Part shown: piece after piece, positions 10,976-18,934 of the stretch
How the letters are laid out: every line of letters begins with the position of its first letter
Position numbering within the stretch: position 1 is the first letter of the stretch
Origin: CAMBDS01 sp964355675
GTDB taxonomy: Bacteria > Electryoneota > AABM5-125-24 > Hatepunaeales > Hatepunaeaceae
Assembly (NCBI GenBank): GCA_964355675.1
Contig: CAYHEC010000011.1
Location: 59,696 to 123,695, forward strand
DNA length: 64,000 nt
Direction: 5' to 3'
Translations under genes and position numbers: made by a program
Notes under the pieces: generated by a model
What the model was told of the DNA's origin: nothing
The model's database searches: none
What the model saw: only the letters and a program-made list of their open reading frames with translations

Positions 10976-11566
10976 ATGACCGATTCCGAACAATTATCCG
11001 ACACCATTACAGATAAATCACCAAACCAAGCATCTCAAATTTCACAACGAAAACAACTTCTCGCCCAGGTTGAAGAACTCGAGCAACAAGCCGGAGTCCT
11101 TACTGCTGAAATCGAAACGGAACGCGATAAGCGTTTGCGCGTTACCGCTGAGTACGATAACTACCGTCGTCGTACATCGAAGGAATATCTCCACCTTGCC
11201 GAAACAGCCAGCGAACGAATTTTGTCGAAACTTCTTCCAGTCCTCGATGATTTTGACCGCATGATGGCCCACTCCGACGCCGATGCTACCTCGCTTAAGC
11301 AAGGTACAGAAATGATTTACCGCAAACTTCAAGGATTCTTCGAGTCTGAAGGCGTTGTCGCGATCCCGTCTGTCGGAGCTTCTTTCGATGCTGGACTGCA
11401 CGAAGCGGTGGCTCAGGTATCGATAGCAAATTGCGAAAGCGGCGCCATCATCGCCGAAGTCGAGCGAGGCTACCGTCTGCGGGAAAAAATCATTCGTCAC
11501 GCTAAGGTCATCGTCGCTCAAGCCATTGATCAAACGACAACCACAGAGGAAGATCAGAATGGCTAA
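10976..11566 (+). CDS. grpE: Nucleotide exchange factor GrpE
   Basis: 196 residues, the usual length. A long N-terminal coiled coil (residues about 25-75) leads to the GrpE signature region (YDNYRRRTSKE), the dimer helices (LLPVLDDFDRMM) and a C-terminal beta domain around FDAGLHEAVAQV. It releases ADP from DnaK in the cytoplasmic Hsp70 cycle. It overlaps dnaJ by 8 bases, so the two are probably translationally coupled. dnaK itself is not in the window. Confidence 0.95.
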   Translation: MTDSEQLSDTITDKSPNQASQISQRKQLLAQVEELEQQAGVLTAEIETERDKRLRVTAEYDNYRRRTSKEYLHLAETASERILSKLLPVLDDFDRMMAHSDADATSLKQGTEMIYRKLQGFFESEGVVAIPSVGASFDAGLHEAVAQVSIANCESGAIIAEVERGYRLREKIIRHAKVIVAQAIDQTTTTEEDQNG

Positions 11567-12701
11567 ACGAGATCTTTATGAGGTGCTCGACGTCGAGAAG
11601 ACCGCCTCAATCGATGAGATAAAAAAAGCTTATCGCAAGTTGGCAATGAAGTATCACCCCGACCGGAACTCTGGTGATAAATCTGCAGAAGACAGTTTCA
11701 AGGAAGTCGGTGAAGCGTATGCTGTTCTCTCAGACGATCAGAAACGCGCTCGTTATGATAAATACGGGCATGATGGTCTGGCTCAAGGGGCGCCTTCAGG
11801 AGGACATCCCGGATTTGATTTTGGCGAAGGATTCAATCCTTTCGATATCTTTGAGTCTGTGTTTGGGGGACGATTTGGCGGGGATGTCTTCGGGCAGAGA
11901 AGGGGAGGTGGTCAGCGTGGGACTCCTCGTGGAAGTGATCTCTCGATTGAGTTAAAGCTCACGCTTGAGGAAATTGCCGAAGGCGCTACCAAAAAGGTAA
12001 AAATCAAGGTTCTCGCTCATTGCGAAACTTGCCACGGGTCAGGTTCAAAGAGCAACGCAACAGAAATTTGCACCCGGTGTAAAGGCTCTGGTGAGGTTCG
12101 TCAGGCGGCAGACTCCATTTTTGGAAGGGTCATTAATATCACCGCCTGTCCGGCGTGCAACGGTGAGGGTAAGATTGTTAAAGATCGGTGCCCAGCTTGC
12201 GAAGGCGGTGGGGTCAATCGAACCGAGAAAAGCATTTCGCTACGAGTTCCTCCGGGAGTTTCTGGCTCGAATTTTCAGAGACTTGAAGGAGAGGGCAACG
12301 CGGTCCGGGGTGGTTTACCAGGCGATATTATCGTCCATTTCAGCGAAATTCCTCACGATTTGTTCATGCGCCATGGTGACGACGTATTTTACGAGATGGA
12401 GATAACCTACCCTCAGACAGTTATGGGCGCTTCGATCGAGGTGCCGACTTTGACGGGACTCGTAAGGCTTTCTATCCCTGCCGGAACAACTCCGGGCAAA
12501 CTATTCCGTCTTCGCAACAAGGGTATTCCACACCTCAACGGTCATGGACACGGCGATCAGTTGGTGCGAGTGACCATTTATGTACCTAAAAAAATTACCC
12601 CCCGCGAAAGAAAATTACTCGAGGAGCTCGACGAAAGCGAAAGCACCAAACAAAACGCCGAAAAACCAATTTTTCGCAAAATCCGCGACTTTTTCAACTA
12701 A
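11559..12701 (+). CDS. dnaJ: Chaperone DnaJ (Hsp40)
   Basis: 380 residues. The chosen ATG at 11559 begins MAKRDLYEVL and overlaps the grpE stop, with AGAGGA upstream. The J-domain carries HPD at 33-35, followed by a Gly/Phe-rich linker. Four CxxCxGxG-type zinc motifs are visible (CETCHGSG, CTRCKGSG, CPACNGEG, CPACEGGG), then the C-terminal substrate-binding domains. It delivers unfolded clients to DnaK and stimulates its ATPase. All family landmarks are intact. Confidence 0.96.
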   Translation: MAKRDLYEVLDVEKTASIDEIKKAYRKLAMKYHPDRNSGDKSAEDSFKEVGEAYAVLSDDQKRARYDKYGHDGLAQGAPSGGHPGFDFGEGFNPFDIFESVFGGRFGGDVFGQRRGGGQRGTPRGSDLSIELKLTLEEIAEGATKKVKIKVLAHCETCHGSGSKSNATEICTRCKGSGEVRQAADSIFGRVINITACPACNGEGKIVKDRCPACEGGGVNRTEKSISLRVPPGVSGSNFQRLEGEGNAVRGGLPGDIIVHFSEIPHDLFMRHGDDVFYEMEITYPQTVMGASIEVPTLTGLVRLSIPAGTTPGKLFRLRNKGIPHLNGHGHGDQLVRVTIYVPKKITPRERKLLEELDESESTKQNAEKPIFRKIRDFFN

Positions 12702-13143
12702 ATTTGGTTATCATCAGCTGTTTCGACGAATATCGGAATATATTAAGAATTCCGGATTCAGCCGGTATGAACGTCGTGCTTTGTTATTGCTTGTTACTTT
12801 GGTACTGATCGGTTCCTCCATTCGGATCTACCAACGTCGTTCGATTACCAACCGTCTTGAGGTCTGGAATCGACAATCCATAGAGCAAGATTCCCTCGCC
12901 CGTATTAAGACTGAGTATGAATCATCATTACCAATCAATATCAATCTTGCTGATGAGAATCTTTTGCAACAATTGCCGGGAATTGGCCCGGCGCTTGCCG
13001 GACGCATTATTGAATGGCGGAAGAATAATGGTCTATTTCGTTCTGTTGATGATCTGGAGAAGGTCTCGGGGATTGGAGTTGTACTACGGGAAAAACTTCG
13101 AGGCAGAATAGTCGTGAATACCGCCGACGCGATGGGGAAATAA
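12580..13143 (+). CDS. Membrane-anchored ComEA-like helix-hairpin-helix protein
   Basis: The C-terminal about 65 residues form a ComEA-type double helix-hairpin-helix DNA-binding domain (NINLADENLLQQLPGIGPAL and a second VSGIGVVLREKL). It is preceded by one membrane segment (ALLLLVTLVLIGSSI). In competent bacteria such proteins bind incoming DNA in the periplasm; that role here is inferred from the domain. The start is unclear. The only in-frame ATG (12580) lies inside dnaJ and would give a Lys-rich leader of about 40 residues. After the dnaJ stop there is no in-frame ATG, GTG or TTG before the membrane segment, only rarer codons such as CTG near 12718. Confidence 0.75.
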   Translation: MYLKKLPPAKENYSRSSTKAKAPNKTPKNQFFAKSATFSTKFGYHQLFRRISEYIKNSGFSRYERRALLLLVTLVLIGSSIRIYQRRSITNRLEVWNRQSIEQDSLARIKTEYESSLPININLADENLLQQLPGIGPALAGRIIEWRKNNGLFRSVDDLEKVSGIGVVLREKLRGRIVVNTADAMGK

Positions 13144-13576
13144 TACTCCCAAACATAAAAATTGTTTTGCTCACGACGATCAATAGCGGGTGTTAGACGT
13201 GAAAAATTGTTTATATTGAGTCTGTAAAATATCTCAGGGGTCGGTAGGACGGGGCTCCGTACCCGTCCACCTGAGCATCAGTTGTCCAGGCGGACGCCCC
13301 CGTCCGCCAATGACTTGTGCACGGATAAAGGGCGGACGAGGGCGTCCGCTTGAACTCTTGAGGTTTTTTCAACTGACTTGAGAATGCCCATAACAAAGCA
13401 TGGAATTCTCAGATTTCTCAATTATTCTAATTTGATAAGCACTTCATGCCCCTCGAAAAATAAGCACCGACTTTTCTACACTTGATCTGCATTTCTTGCT
13501 TGGAGGGGTAGCAATTTACGGGAATATCCCGTTCTGGATATTTCCCAAAAGCGAAAAGCGCTAAGGAGAGATTTCC
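13144..13576. repeat. Intergenic stretch with nested palindromic elements
   Basis: No gene is seen here. It holds a CTCCGT-loop hairpin (13247-13268, GGACGGG/CCCGTCC arms). It also holds a copy of the inner GGCGGACG inverted repeat (13285-13308 and 13330-13353), followed by a TTTTTTCAAC segment like the end of the MITE-like element at 58392. The last 75 bases carry the leader of the next gene. Confidence 0.75.
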
Positions 13577-14878
13577 GTGGCTGAAATACTCGCAGTCACT
13601 TGGGGGGAGGAGGAGCTTGCACTGCGGCGGGTTTCTTCAGAAGGCATTTGGAACCAAGATGCTAAACTTCTCAAACGTGTAACGCTTCAACGTCCGACCC
13701 GTACCGGTCGCCTTGCCCACCCGGAAGTCGGGGGCGCTCTTGGCGTATCCCTCACCGAACTGTTTGCTGATGTGGACATTAATGTTCCCTGCTGGCTTCT
13801 ACTGCCCAATAACTGGACGCTTCGTTTCATTTCCGAACCTCCTGATCTTAAAAGCCAAGAATTAACCCTAAACCATTTACGCTGGGAATCGAAGCAAAGA
13901 ATTTCCGGAGATCCCGCCGACTACAAAATTTCCGCCGCTCTGATGATGGGCGGATCACGCTATTTCATCTGCATAACTCGCTCCGAAGTCATCCAACGAT
14001 GCCTAAGCGCCGCCGAAGCGGCCGATCTTGAACTTGCCGGTATCGGGCTTGAGCCTAACCCTAATGAAAACTATACTTTTGAGCATCCGCTGGATATACG
14101 TGACGCGCTTCCTCTTGAGGTCGAGACCAACTCTAAAATTTCTATAGCGAAGAAAAAAGTCTCGCCGGCTATTGTGGGAATGTTCTTTATAGTTGTGCTT
14201 CTGGTGGGTAGCTCCCTTATTTATTTCTCCGGGACTGAAACAACTAACCTGCCCACAGCCCAGAAAGCTACCAGAAAAACTATTTCAGCCGAGGCCGCCA
14301 TCACTCCTCCTCCTGTGAATGTTGTTACGAAGGCAACCGTCGATACTGTTGTGAAGCCGGAATTGATCTCTGAAACACCAGTCGAACCATCTGAGAAAAT
14401 AGTGGTTGATAAAATTACAAGCACTGAGCCTGTAAAGCTCGCCTCCAAAGACGCCTCGATCATCCGTGGTTTGTTTGCTGGACTTCCAGCAGGAGCCAAA
14501 GCCGAGCTGATTGTCCTTTCGCCTGTCGATCTGAAGATTGAAGCAAGCGGAATCAAAGCCGCCGATCAATGGTTAGACGGTTTAAAAAATCAACCCGGGT
14601 GGGCTTCCGCCAAGCTGGTAGGAAATTACGAAACAGCAATTGGAAGGGTTACATCGGTAAGAATCGAGAATCCTGGCTGGTCGGTAACTGATGGCAAACC
14701 ATCGACAAGATGGCAGGAATTGGCAAAAACTGCTGGAATGTCCGTGAAAGACCGTATCGCATCGGGCAAACTCGACGCCGCATTAATCCTGCTTGATCAG
14801 ATTTGGAATAATTCCGGGGGGCTTTCCAAAGTCTATCTATCTCCAGTAGGCGATAGCTGGCAGGTCGTTGTGCAGTAG
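13577..14878 (+). CDS. Putative PilM/GspL-like single-pass membrane protein
   Basis: 433 residues from a GTG start, with a strong AAGGAGAG Shine-Dalgarno 7 bases upstream. The N-terminal half (about 1-170) resembles the actin-like cytoplasmic domain of type IV pilus/type II secretion PilM or GspL proteins in layout. It is followed by one membrane helix (about 195-215, VGMFFIVVLLVGSSLIYF) and a Thr/Val/Pro-rich linker. A periplasmic region about 295-433 has PilN/PilO-like character (LIVLSPVDLKIEASG, then a paired-residue prediction of a small alpha-beta fold). No nucleotide-binding motif is clear. The stop codon reads TAGGGG. The assignment is structural inference only; a novel family is possible. 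Confidence 0.4.
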   Translation: MAEILAVTWGEEELALRRVSSEGIWNQDAKLLKRVTLQRPTRTGRLAHPEVGGALGVSLTELFADVDINVPCWLLLPNNWTLRFISEPPDLKSQELTLNHLRWESKQRISGDPADYKISAALMMGGSRYFICITRSEVIQRCLSAAEAADLELAGIGLEPNPNENYTFEHPLDIRDALPLEVETNSKISIAKKKVSPAIVGMFFIVVLLVGSSLIYFSGTETTNLPTAQKATRKTISAEAAITPPPVNVVTKATVDTVVKPELISETPVEPSEKIVVDKITSTEPVKLASKDASIIRGLFAGLPAGAKAELIVLSPVDLKIEASGIKAADQWLDGLKNQPGWASAKLVGNYETAIGRVTSVRIENPGWSVTDGKPSTRWQELAKTAGMSVKDRIASGKLDAALILLDQIWNNSGGLSKVYLSPVGDSWQVVVQ

Positions 14879-14917
14879 GGGAGCACATCTTTCGTTTTTC
14901 ATTTAACCGTTGCAATC

Positions 14918-14947
14918 TTGGAGGGCGGGATTAATCCCGCCCTCCAA
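14918..14947. repeat. GGAGGGCGGG palindrome, copy 1
   Basis: Perfect 30-bp palindrome centred between 14932 and 14933 (TTGGAGGGCGGGATT and its complement). The same core recurs at 22165, 45974 and 56841. Confidence 0.9.
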
Positions 14948-14996
14948 ATACATTAGTGTCACATTTAGGCATGTGACAGCACTCCGGAAATACCCA

Positions 14997-15632
14997 ATGC
15001 CTCGAATTATCAGTGGTGACGCCAAAGGGCGCCGACTTAAAATACCGCCAGGTGACGTCCGCCCCGCAACAGCTCGTGCCCGGACTGCCCTCTTCGATTA
15101 CTTGAGTCTGATCATTCCTGGTTCAAATACGCTCGATCTCTACTGTGGTTCTGGTGGACTGGGAATAGAGGCTCTATCTCGCGGCGCTAATTCCTGCCTG
15201 TTCGTCGACCTGTCTCCCAAAGTAATAAACGTCGTTCGCGACAATGTCAGAATGTGCGGATATTGGGACAAGTCAGCCTTCGAAATTCGTGACGTATTTC
15301 GTTTTCTGCATAACCGCCCGGAAGTAACGGTCGGGGCGTTCGATGTGATTTTAGCCGCGCCTCCATATAAAATTGCTGAACCTCTCCGACTTCTTGAAGC
15401 TATTGATTCATCAGGGATTGTTGCGGATGGTGGAATTATCTGCATCGAATACTCGCGTCATACAATGGCCCCAAATCCATCCTTTTTTACTTTAGCAAGG
15501 AGGAAAATTTACGGAGAAACCGTTATCGAAGTTTGGGATAAAGGAGGTAGCGACGACAGCGAATCTGAGGAGATTAAGAAAGGTGAGGAAATTGAGGCGT
15601 TTGAGGAAATCAAGGATTTTCAAGAAAAATAA
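14997..15632 (+). CDS. rsmD: 16S rRNA (guanine966-N2)-methyltransferase RsmD family, atypical motif IV
   Basis: 211 residues from the ATG at 14997 (MPRIISGDAKGRRLKIP, the classic family start). SAM-binding motif I is DLYCGSGGLGIEALSRGA. The catalytic motif IV, normally (D/N)PPY, reads APPY here (VILAAPPYKIAEPL), so the Asp/Asn that positions the target guanine amino group is missing. The last about 25 residues are a Glu/Lys-rich tail not typical of the family, and they overlap the end of the convergent subtilase gene by 23 bases. Family is secure; catalytic competence is uncertain. Confidence 0.88.
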   Translation: MPRIISGDAKGRRLKIPPGDVRPATARARTALFDYLSLIIPGSNTLDLYCGSGGLGIEALSRGANSCLFVDLSPKVINVVRDNVRMCGYWDKSAFEIRDVFRFLHNRPEVTVGAFDVILAAPPYKIAEPLRLLEAIDSSGIVADGGIICIEYSRHTMAPNPSFFTLARRKIYGETVIEVWDKGGSDDSESEEIKKGEEIEAFEEIKDFQEK

Positions 15633-17391
15633 CCTCTGAGGGTGGAATGACAATCGATCTGTTATAATTCTTCGACTTATCGAACCCCATCAGCGCCCCA
15701 TGCTGAGTTAACTCCAACCGATACACGCCAGACGGCAGATTTGTAATCCTCGCATAATTGCCCTGCAAAGACTCGTGATACACCGATTGCTTTCCATTCC
15801 ACAATTGCAGTTGATATACAGAGGGTTCGTGAAAGCGTTCGATGAAAACGGTTAAAGAGGGGTAATCGACCGCTTCTACTGCATCGATCAGCCCATACCC
15901 ATACGCGTCGTCAGGCATATAGCTTTGTGACGCCGTCATCCTCAGTGCTTCTACGACCTTCTCACCCGGCCAGTCCGGGTGGGCTTCGATCACCAGTGCC
16001 GCGACTCCCGCCGCTATCGGGCAGGCAAGCGAAGTCCCGTTCCAACGCGCGTATCGATCGTATGACATCGGCTTAACACATACAACCTGCCTTCCCATTG
16101 CGGCAATGTCTGGCTTAATTCTGCCATCGGAAGCTGGTCCTCGCGACGAGAAATTTGTCAACCGCCCTGAGGAATCGACCGCGGCCACCGCTAATACTCC
16201 TGCCGCATCCGCTGGAGCTCCAATCGTAATCTCGCCCGGCCCTGCATTACCTGCCGAAACACAGATCACCATACCTAATTCTGCCGCACGTTGAGCCGCT
16301 CGAGAAATAGGCGCTCTGCCATCCATCTCGTCCGACCGGTACCAAGCCCGATAGGTTAACGAACTCGATACAACGTCAGCGCCCAGCCATTCCAACCACT
16401 CAATCGCTTCGATCCAATAATCTTCCTCAACAGCCGTTTCCGAACGAGTATCCTCTGTTTTCCCAAGCGCAAAGCTGGCCCTTGGCGCTATACCAATTAG
16501 ACGTGCCGGATCGACGCCTCCGATAACCGAAAGACAAGCAGTTCCGTGGTTGGCCTGCCCTATAGCATCGGTACGAGGATCATAGGAAGGATCTGGATCA
16601 TGATTAATAAAATCAAACTGTGCAATCAGTTCGAGTCCGGCAAAAGCCCTATGATCCAGTTGGAAGCCGGTGTCGAGCATTCCTATTAAAACCCCCTGGC
16701 CCGTTCCTCCACGACGGTGAATCTCTATCGCTCGGGCAAGCTCAGCTTGACGGAAAGAGAATCCATACGATCCAAGCGGAGTCGCCTCACTCACCGGAAG
16801 ATCAGCCACAGTGATCTCGTCGAAGCTTTCCTCTTCTGCGACAGAGCGTCCATACTGCGACAGGGTGTGGACACCCTGTCGTAAATGGGCGGACTTGCGA
16901 CAGGGTGTCCACACCCTGTCGCAGGAGGTCGTCTGCCGCTTGAGAGATAGAACAGGAATCACCACAGCGATAAACGGGAGTTCACGAATTTTATCGAGCT
17001 GTGCTTTATCCGCCTCAACAGATACGGCTCGCAACCATCTTGAACGGCAGATGATCTTTACGCCGGTCTCAGAAAGCGCCTCAATTTGCTCCGGGGCAAT
17101 AGGTATGTCACTGGAAGATACACCGCAACCATTCTTGATTCTGCGTTGCAGAGATCTCTCTGGCCACTGTGAACGTAAAAGTTCGATCCGGGATTGATAT
17201 AGGGAATCTTGTGCGATGATGTCCGCATTCTGTTGCAACATCACCCAATATCGTTGAGGAAGGGGTTGGAAATCCTGTTGGCAGAAGGCTTTGGGCGCAA
17301 GTAGCAGAAGCAATACAACCGAAAGGAATACGCTGACAGGAATACTGGCAGACCAGTGCGTCTGCCTGCGGGCGAAGCGGCGAGCGTTCAT
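15610..17391 (-). CDS. Secreted subtilisin-like (S8) serine peptidase with repeat insertions
   Basis: 593 residues from the ATG at 17391, which overlaps the upstream stop as ATGA. A signal peptide (SVFLSVVLLLLLAPKAFC) is followed by a pro-region. The S8 domain has Asp in LIGMLDTGFQLDH, His in NHGTACLSVIGG and Ser in WNGTSLACPIAAG, so the triad is complete. Residues about 156-178 are encoded by two palindromic repeat copies (16858-16881 and 16896-16923) read as CDRVWTPCR and RQGVHTLSQ. They lie between the pro-region and the catalytic domain, where an insert is likely tolerated. The C-terminus has a short beta-rich domain (LPSGVYRLEL) resembling a degenerate sorting domain. Last gene of the birA run. 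Confidence 0.9.
   Translation of the reverse strand: MNARRFARRQTHWSASIPVSVFLSVVLLLLLAPKAFCQQDFQPLPQRYWVMLQQNADIIAQDSLYQSRIELLRSQWPERSLQRRIKNGCGVSSSDIPIAPEQIEALSETGVKIICRSRWLRAVSVEADKAQLDKIRELPFIAVVIPVLSLKRQTTSCDRVWTPCRKSAHLRQGVHTLSQYGRSVAEEESFDEITVADLPVSEATPLGSYGFSFRQAELARAIEIHRRGGTGQGVLIGMLDTGFQLDHRAFAGLELIAQFDFINHDPDPSYDPRTDAIGQANHGTACLSVIGGVDPARLIGIAPRASFALGKTEDTRSETAVEEDYWIEAIEWLEWLGADVVSSSLTYRAWYRSDEMDGRAPISRAAQRAAELGMVICVSAGNAGPGEITIGAPADAAGVLAVAAVDSSGRLTNFSSRGPASDGRIKPDIAAMGRQVVCVKPMSYDRYARWNGTSLACPIAAGVAALVIEAHPDWPGEKVVEALRMTASQSYMPDDAYGYGLIDAVEAVDYPSLTVFIERFHEPSVYQLQLWNGKQSVYHESLQGNYARITNLPSGVYRLELTQHGALMGFDKSKNYNRSIVIPPSEVIFLENP
16858..16923. repeat. CGACAGGGTGT palindrome pair inside the subtilase gene
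   Basis: Two copies: 16858-16881 (11-bp arms around GG) and 16896-16923 (TGCGACAGGGTG with its complement). Both are in frame and open, the first contributing RQGVHTLSQ and the second CDRVWTPCR to the protein. A partial third copy (TGCGACAG) may lie at 16836-16843. Confidence 0.9.
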
Positions 17392-18425
17392 TGTTGGCGG
17401 GTTACTATACGAATGCCGCCACCATTGGCGTTCATGGCGACCTTTTCTTCGATTGGATGAATGTCGGGGTTCTCGCCATAAGTTATAATTTGTACATCTT
17501 CTCCATCGCGGTGGATCCAAATTCCCAGCCAAGTCGATCCGGAGCTTCGGGCGAAGGCGATTGTACTTCCTGATCTGTTTACCGAGAGATTAGATGTCCA
17601 TGAAGTTAGCGAATCGGCCATGAACGGCGGATTTAAATCTGCCCTGCCATCTATCCGCCATAGAACTCCCTTGATCGTTCCGGTGACATATCGATTGACA
17701 ATAACAAAAAGAAATCTCCCATCAGAGGACCAATCCCACTGCAATGCTCCATACCCGGATACGACGACTGGATTGACTCCTTCTCCACCTACCCAGACTC
17801 GCCCATCAATTAAGCCATCGCCGTATGCCACTTGATTTGACAGCGGTCTCCCTTGAGGCTTGAACCCCTGCGCCGCGATGAAGCGAGGATATTGCGACAG
17901 GGTGTCCTCAGCTTGCGGTAAGGTGATCGCGTATATGCCCGGAACACCCCCTACCGGATTCTCGATTTGAAAGTAAAGCGCGTTCCCAGAATCACCCCAG
18001 CTGACGTCTCTGCCTCGATCCCAAATACGAATGGTTTCGTTGGTTGCCAAATCCGCTACCCAGACTCCACCGAGCGAATCTTCCGGCGCGGCAGGAGATG
18101 AGAAAGCTATCTTCCCACCATCAGGCGACCAGCAATAATCCCAATTATGTGGGATGAGACGGCTTAGAAGCGTGACAACAGGGCTCGGTGATACCTGATC
18201 GCTATTCCAAATCCATATCCCAGCTTGTCCGGGTCTATCATCTCCGAAGGCGATTTTCGTTCCATCGGGATTCCAACGAGGCATCCGCCCAAAGTTATGG
18301 GATTGGGTTACCGACCAGACTTCCGGCTCAACATTGTTGCTACTACAGCCACTTAATTGCACAAAGAGAACTAACGCAACAACAGTAAATACTTTAATTA
18401 CAGTATATTGAAGTTTGTTATTCAT
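17388..18425 (-). CDS. PD40/TolB-like beta-propeller lipoprotein
   Basis: 345 residues from the ATG at 18425, 14 bases after greA. An upstream in-frame start would bury the signal peptide. The lipobox is LSGC (membrane segment VFTVVALVLFVQLSGC). Repeats of the type RWNPDGTKIAFGDD, SPDGGKIAFSSPA and WSSDGRFLFVIV mark a six-bladed TolB-like propeller. It probably sits as a periplasmic or surface lipoprotein with a binding rather than enzymatic role. The stop overlaps the next gene (ATGA). A decayed palindromic repeat encodes AEDTLSQ in one blade (17893-17919). Confidence 0.8.
   Translation of the reverse strand: MNNKLQYTVIKVFTVVALVLFVQLSGCSSNNVEPEVWSVTQSHNFGRMPRWNPDGTKIAFGDDRPGQAGIWIWNSDQVSPSPVVTLLSRLIPHNWDYCWSPDGGKIAFSSPAAPEDSLGGVWVADLATNETIRIWDRGRDVSWGDSGNALYFQIENPVGGVPGIYAITLPQAEDTLSQYPRFIAAQGFKPQGRPLSNQVAYGDGLIDGRVWVGGEGVNPVVVSGYGALQWDWSSDGRFLFVIVNRYVTGTIKGVLWRIDGRADLNPPFMADSLTSWTSNLSVNRSGSTIAFARSSGSTWLGIWIHRDGEDVQIITYGENPDIHPIEEKVAMNANGGGIRIVTRQQ
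17893..17919. repeat. Decayed CGACAGGGTGT palindrome in the propeller gene
   Basis: TTGCGACAGGGTGTCCTCAG is recognisable as the left arm of the family. The right arm has drifted (CTTGCGGTAAGG). It stays in frame. Confidence 0.6.
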
Positions 18426-18438
18426 GATAAGCAAATCT

Positions 18439-18921
18439 TCACAAACCTTCTGAACGGTTGATTTCTTCAACCCGAAGGTTAAGCTGTCCGGCAGGTACGT
18501 CGATAACGACAACTTCACCGACCCTTTTACCCAACAGTCCCGAGCCGATTGGCGATTGAACCGAAATGAGTTTCAAGGACGGATTCGATTGTAATGGGTC
18601 AACCAATGTGTACTCAAAGACAGTGCCGTTGGCGATATTTTTCAATTTCACTTTGCTTAGAATGCGCACAACATCAGAAGCCATATCCTCCTGATCGATT
18701 ATTTGCACTCGAACAAGTTTCTGTTGAAGATCGGAGATGCGACGGTCGATATCAGTAAGTTGTTCACGGGCGGCATCGTATTCTGCATTCTCAGACAGAT
18801 CGCCATGAGCCCGGGCTACGGCAAGTTGATGCACTGCCTCAGGGCGATTTTCCTTGAGTAGTGCTTCGAGTTCTTTTCGTTGCCTCTCAAGACCTTCGCG
18901 TGTTAAATAGACTCTTTCCAT
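18439..18921 (-). CDS. greA: Transcript cleavage factor GreA
   Basis: 160 residues, the standard length. An N-terminal antiparallel coiled coil carries the tip acidic motif (ARAHGDLSENAEYDAAREQ). The C-terminal FKBP-like domain contains the family pattern SPIGSGLLGKRVGEVV. It rescues backtracked RNA polymerase by stimulating cleavage of the nascent RNA. It starts 13 bases after the amidase gene in the birA run. Confidence 0.95.
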   Translation of the reverse strand: MERVYLTREGLERQRKELEALLKENRPEAVHQLAVARAHGDLSENAEYDAAREQLTDIDRRISDLQQKLVRVQIIDQEDMASDVVRILSKVKLKNIANGTVFEYTLVDPLQSNPSLKLISVQSPIGSGLLGKRVGEVVVIDVPAGQLNLRVEEINRSEGL

Positions 18922-18934
18922 TGATCTCTGTTGT

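Noticed and set aside
16811..17197. Plus-strand frame of 128 codons opposite the subtilase gene
   Set aside because: Antisense shadow created in part by the stop-free palindromes; the minus-strand subtilase has a full catalytic triad.
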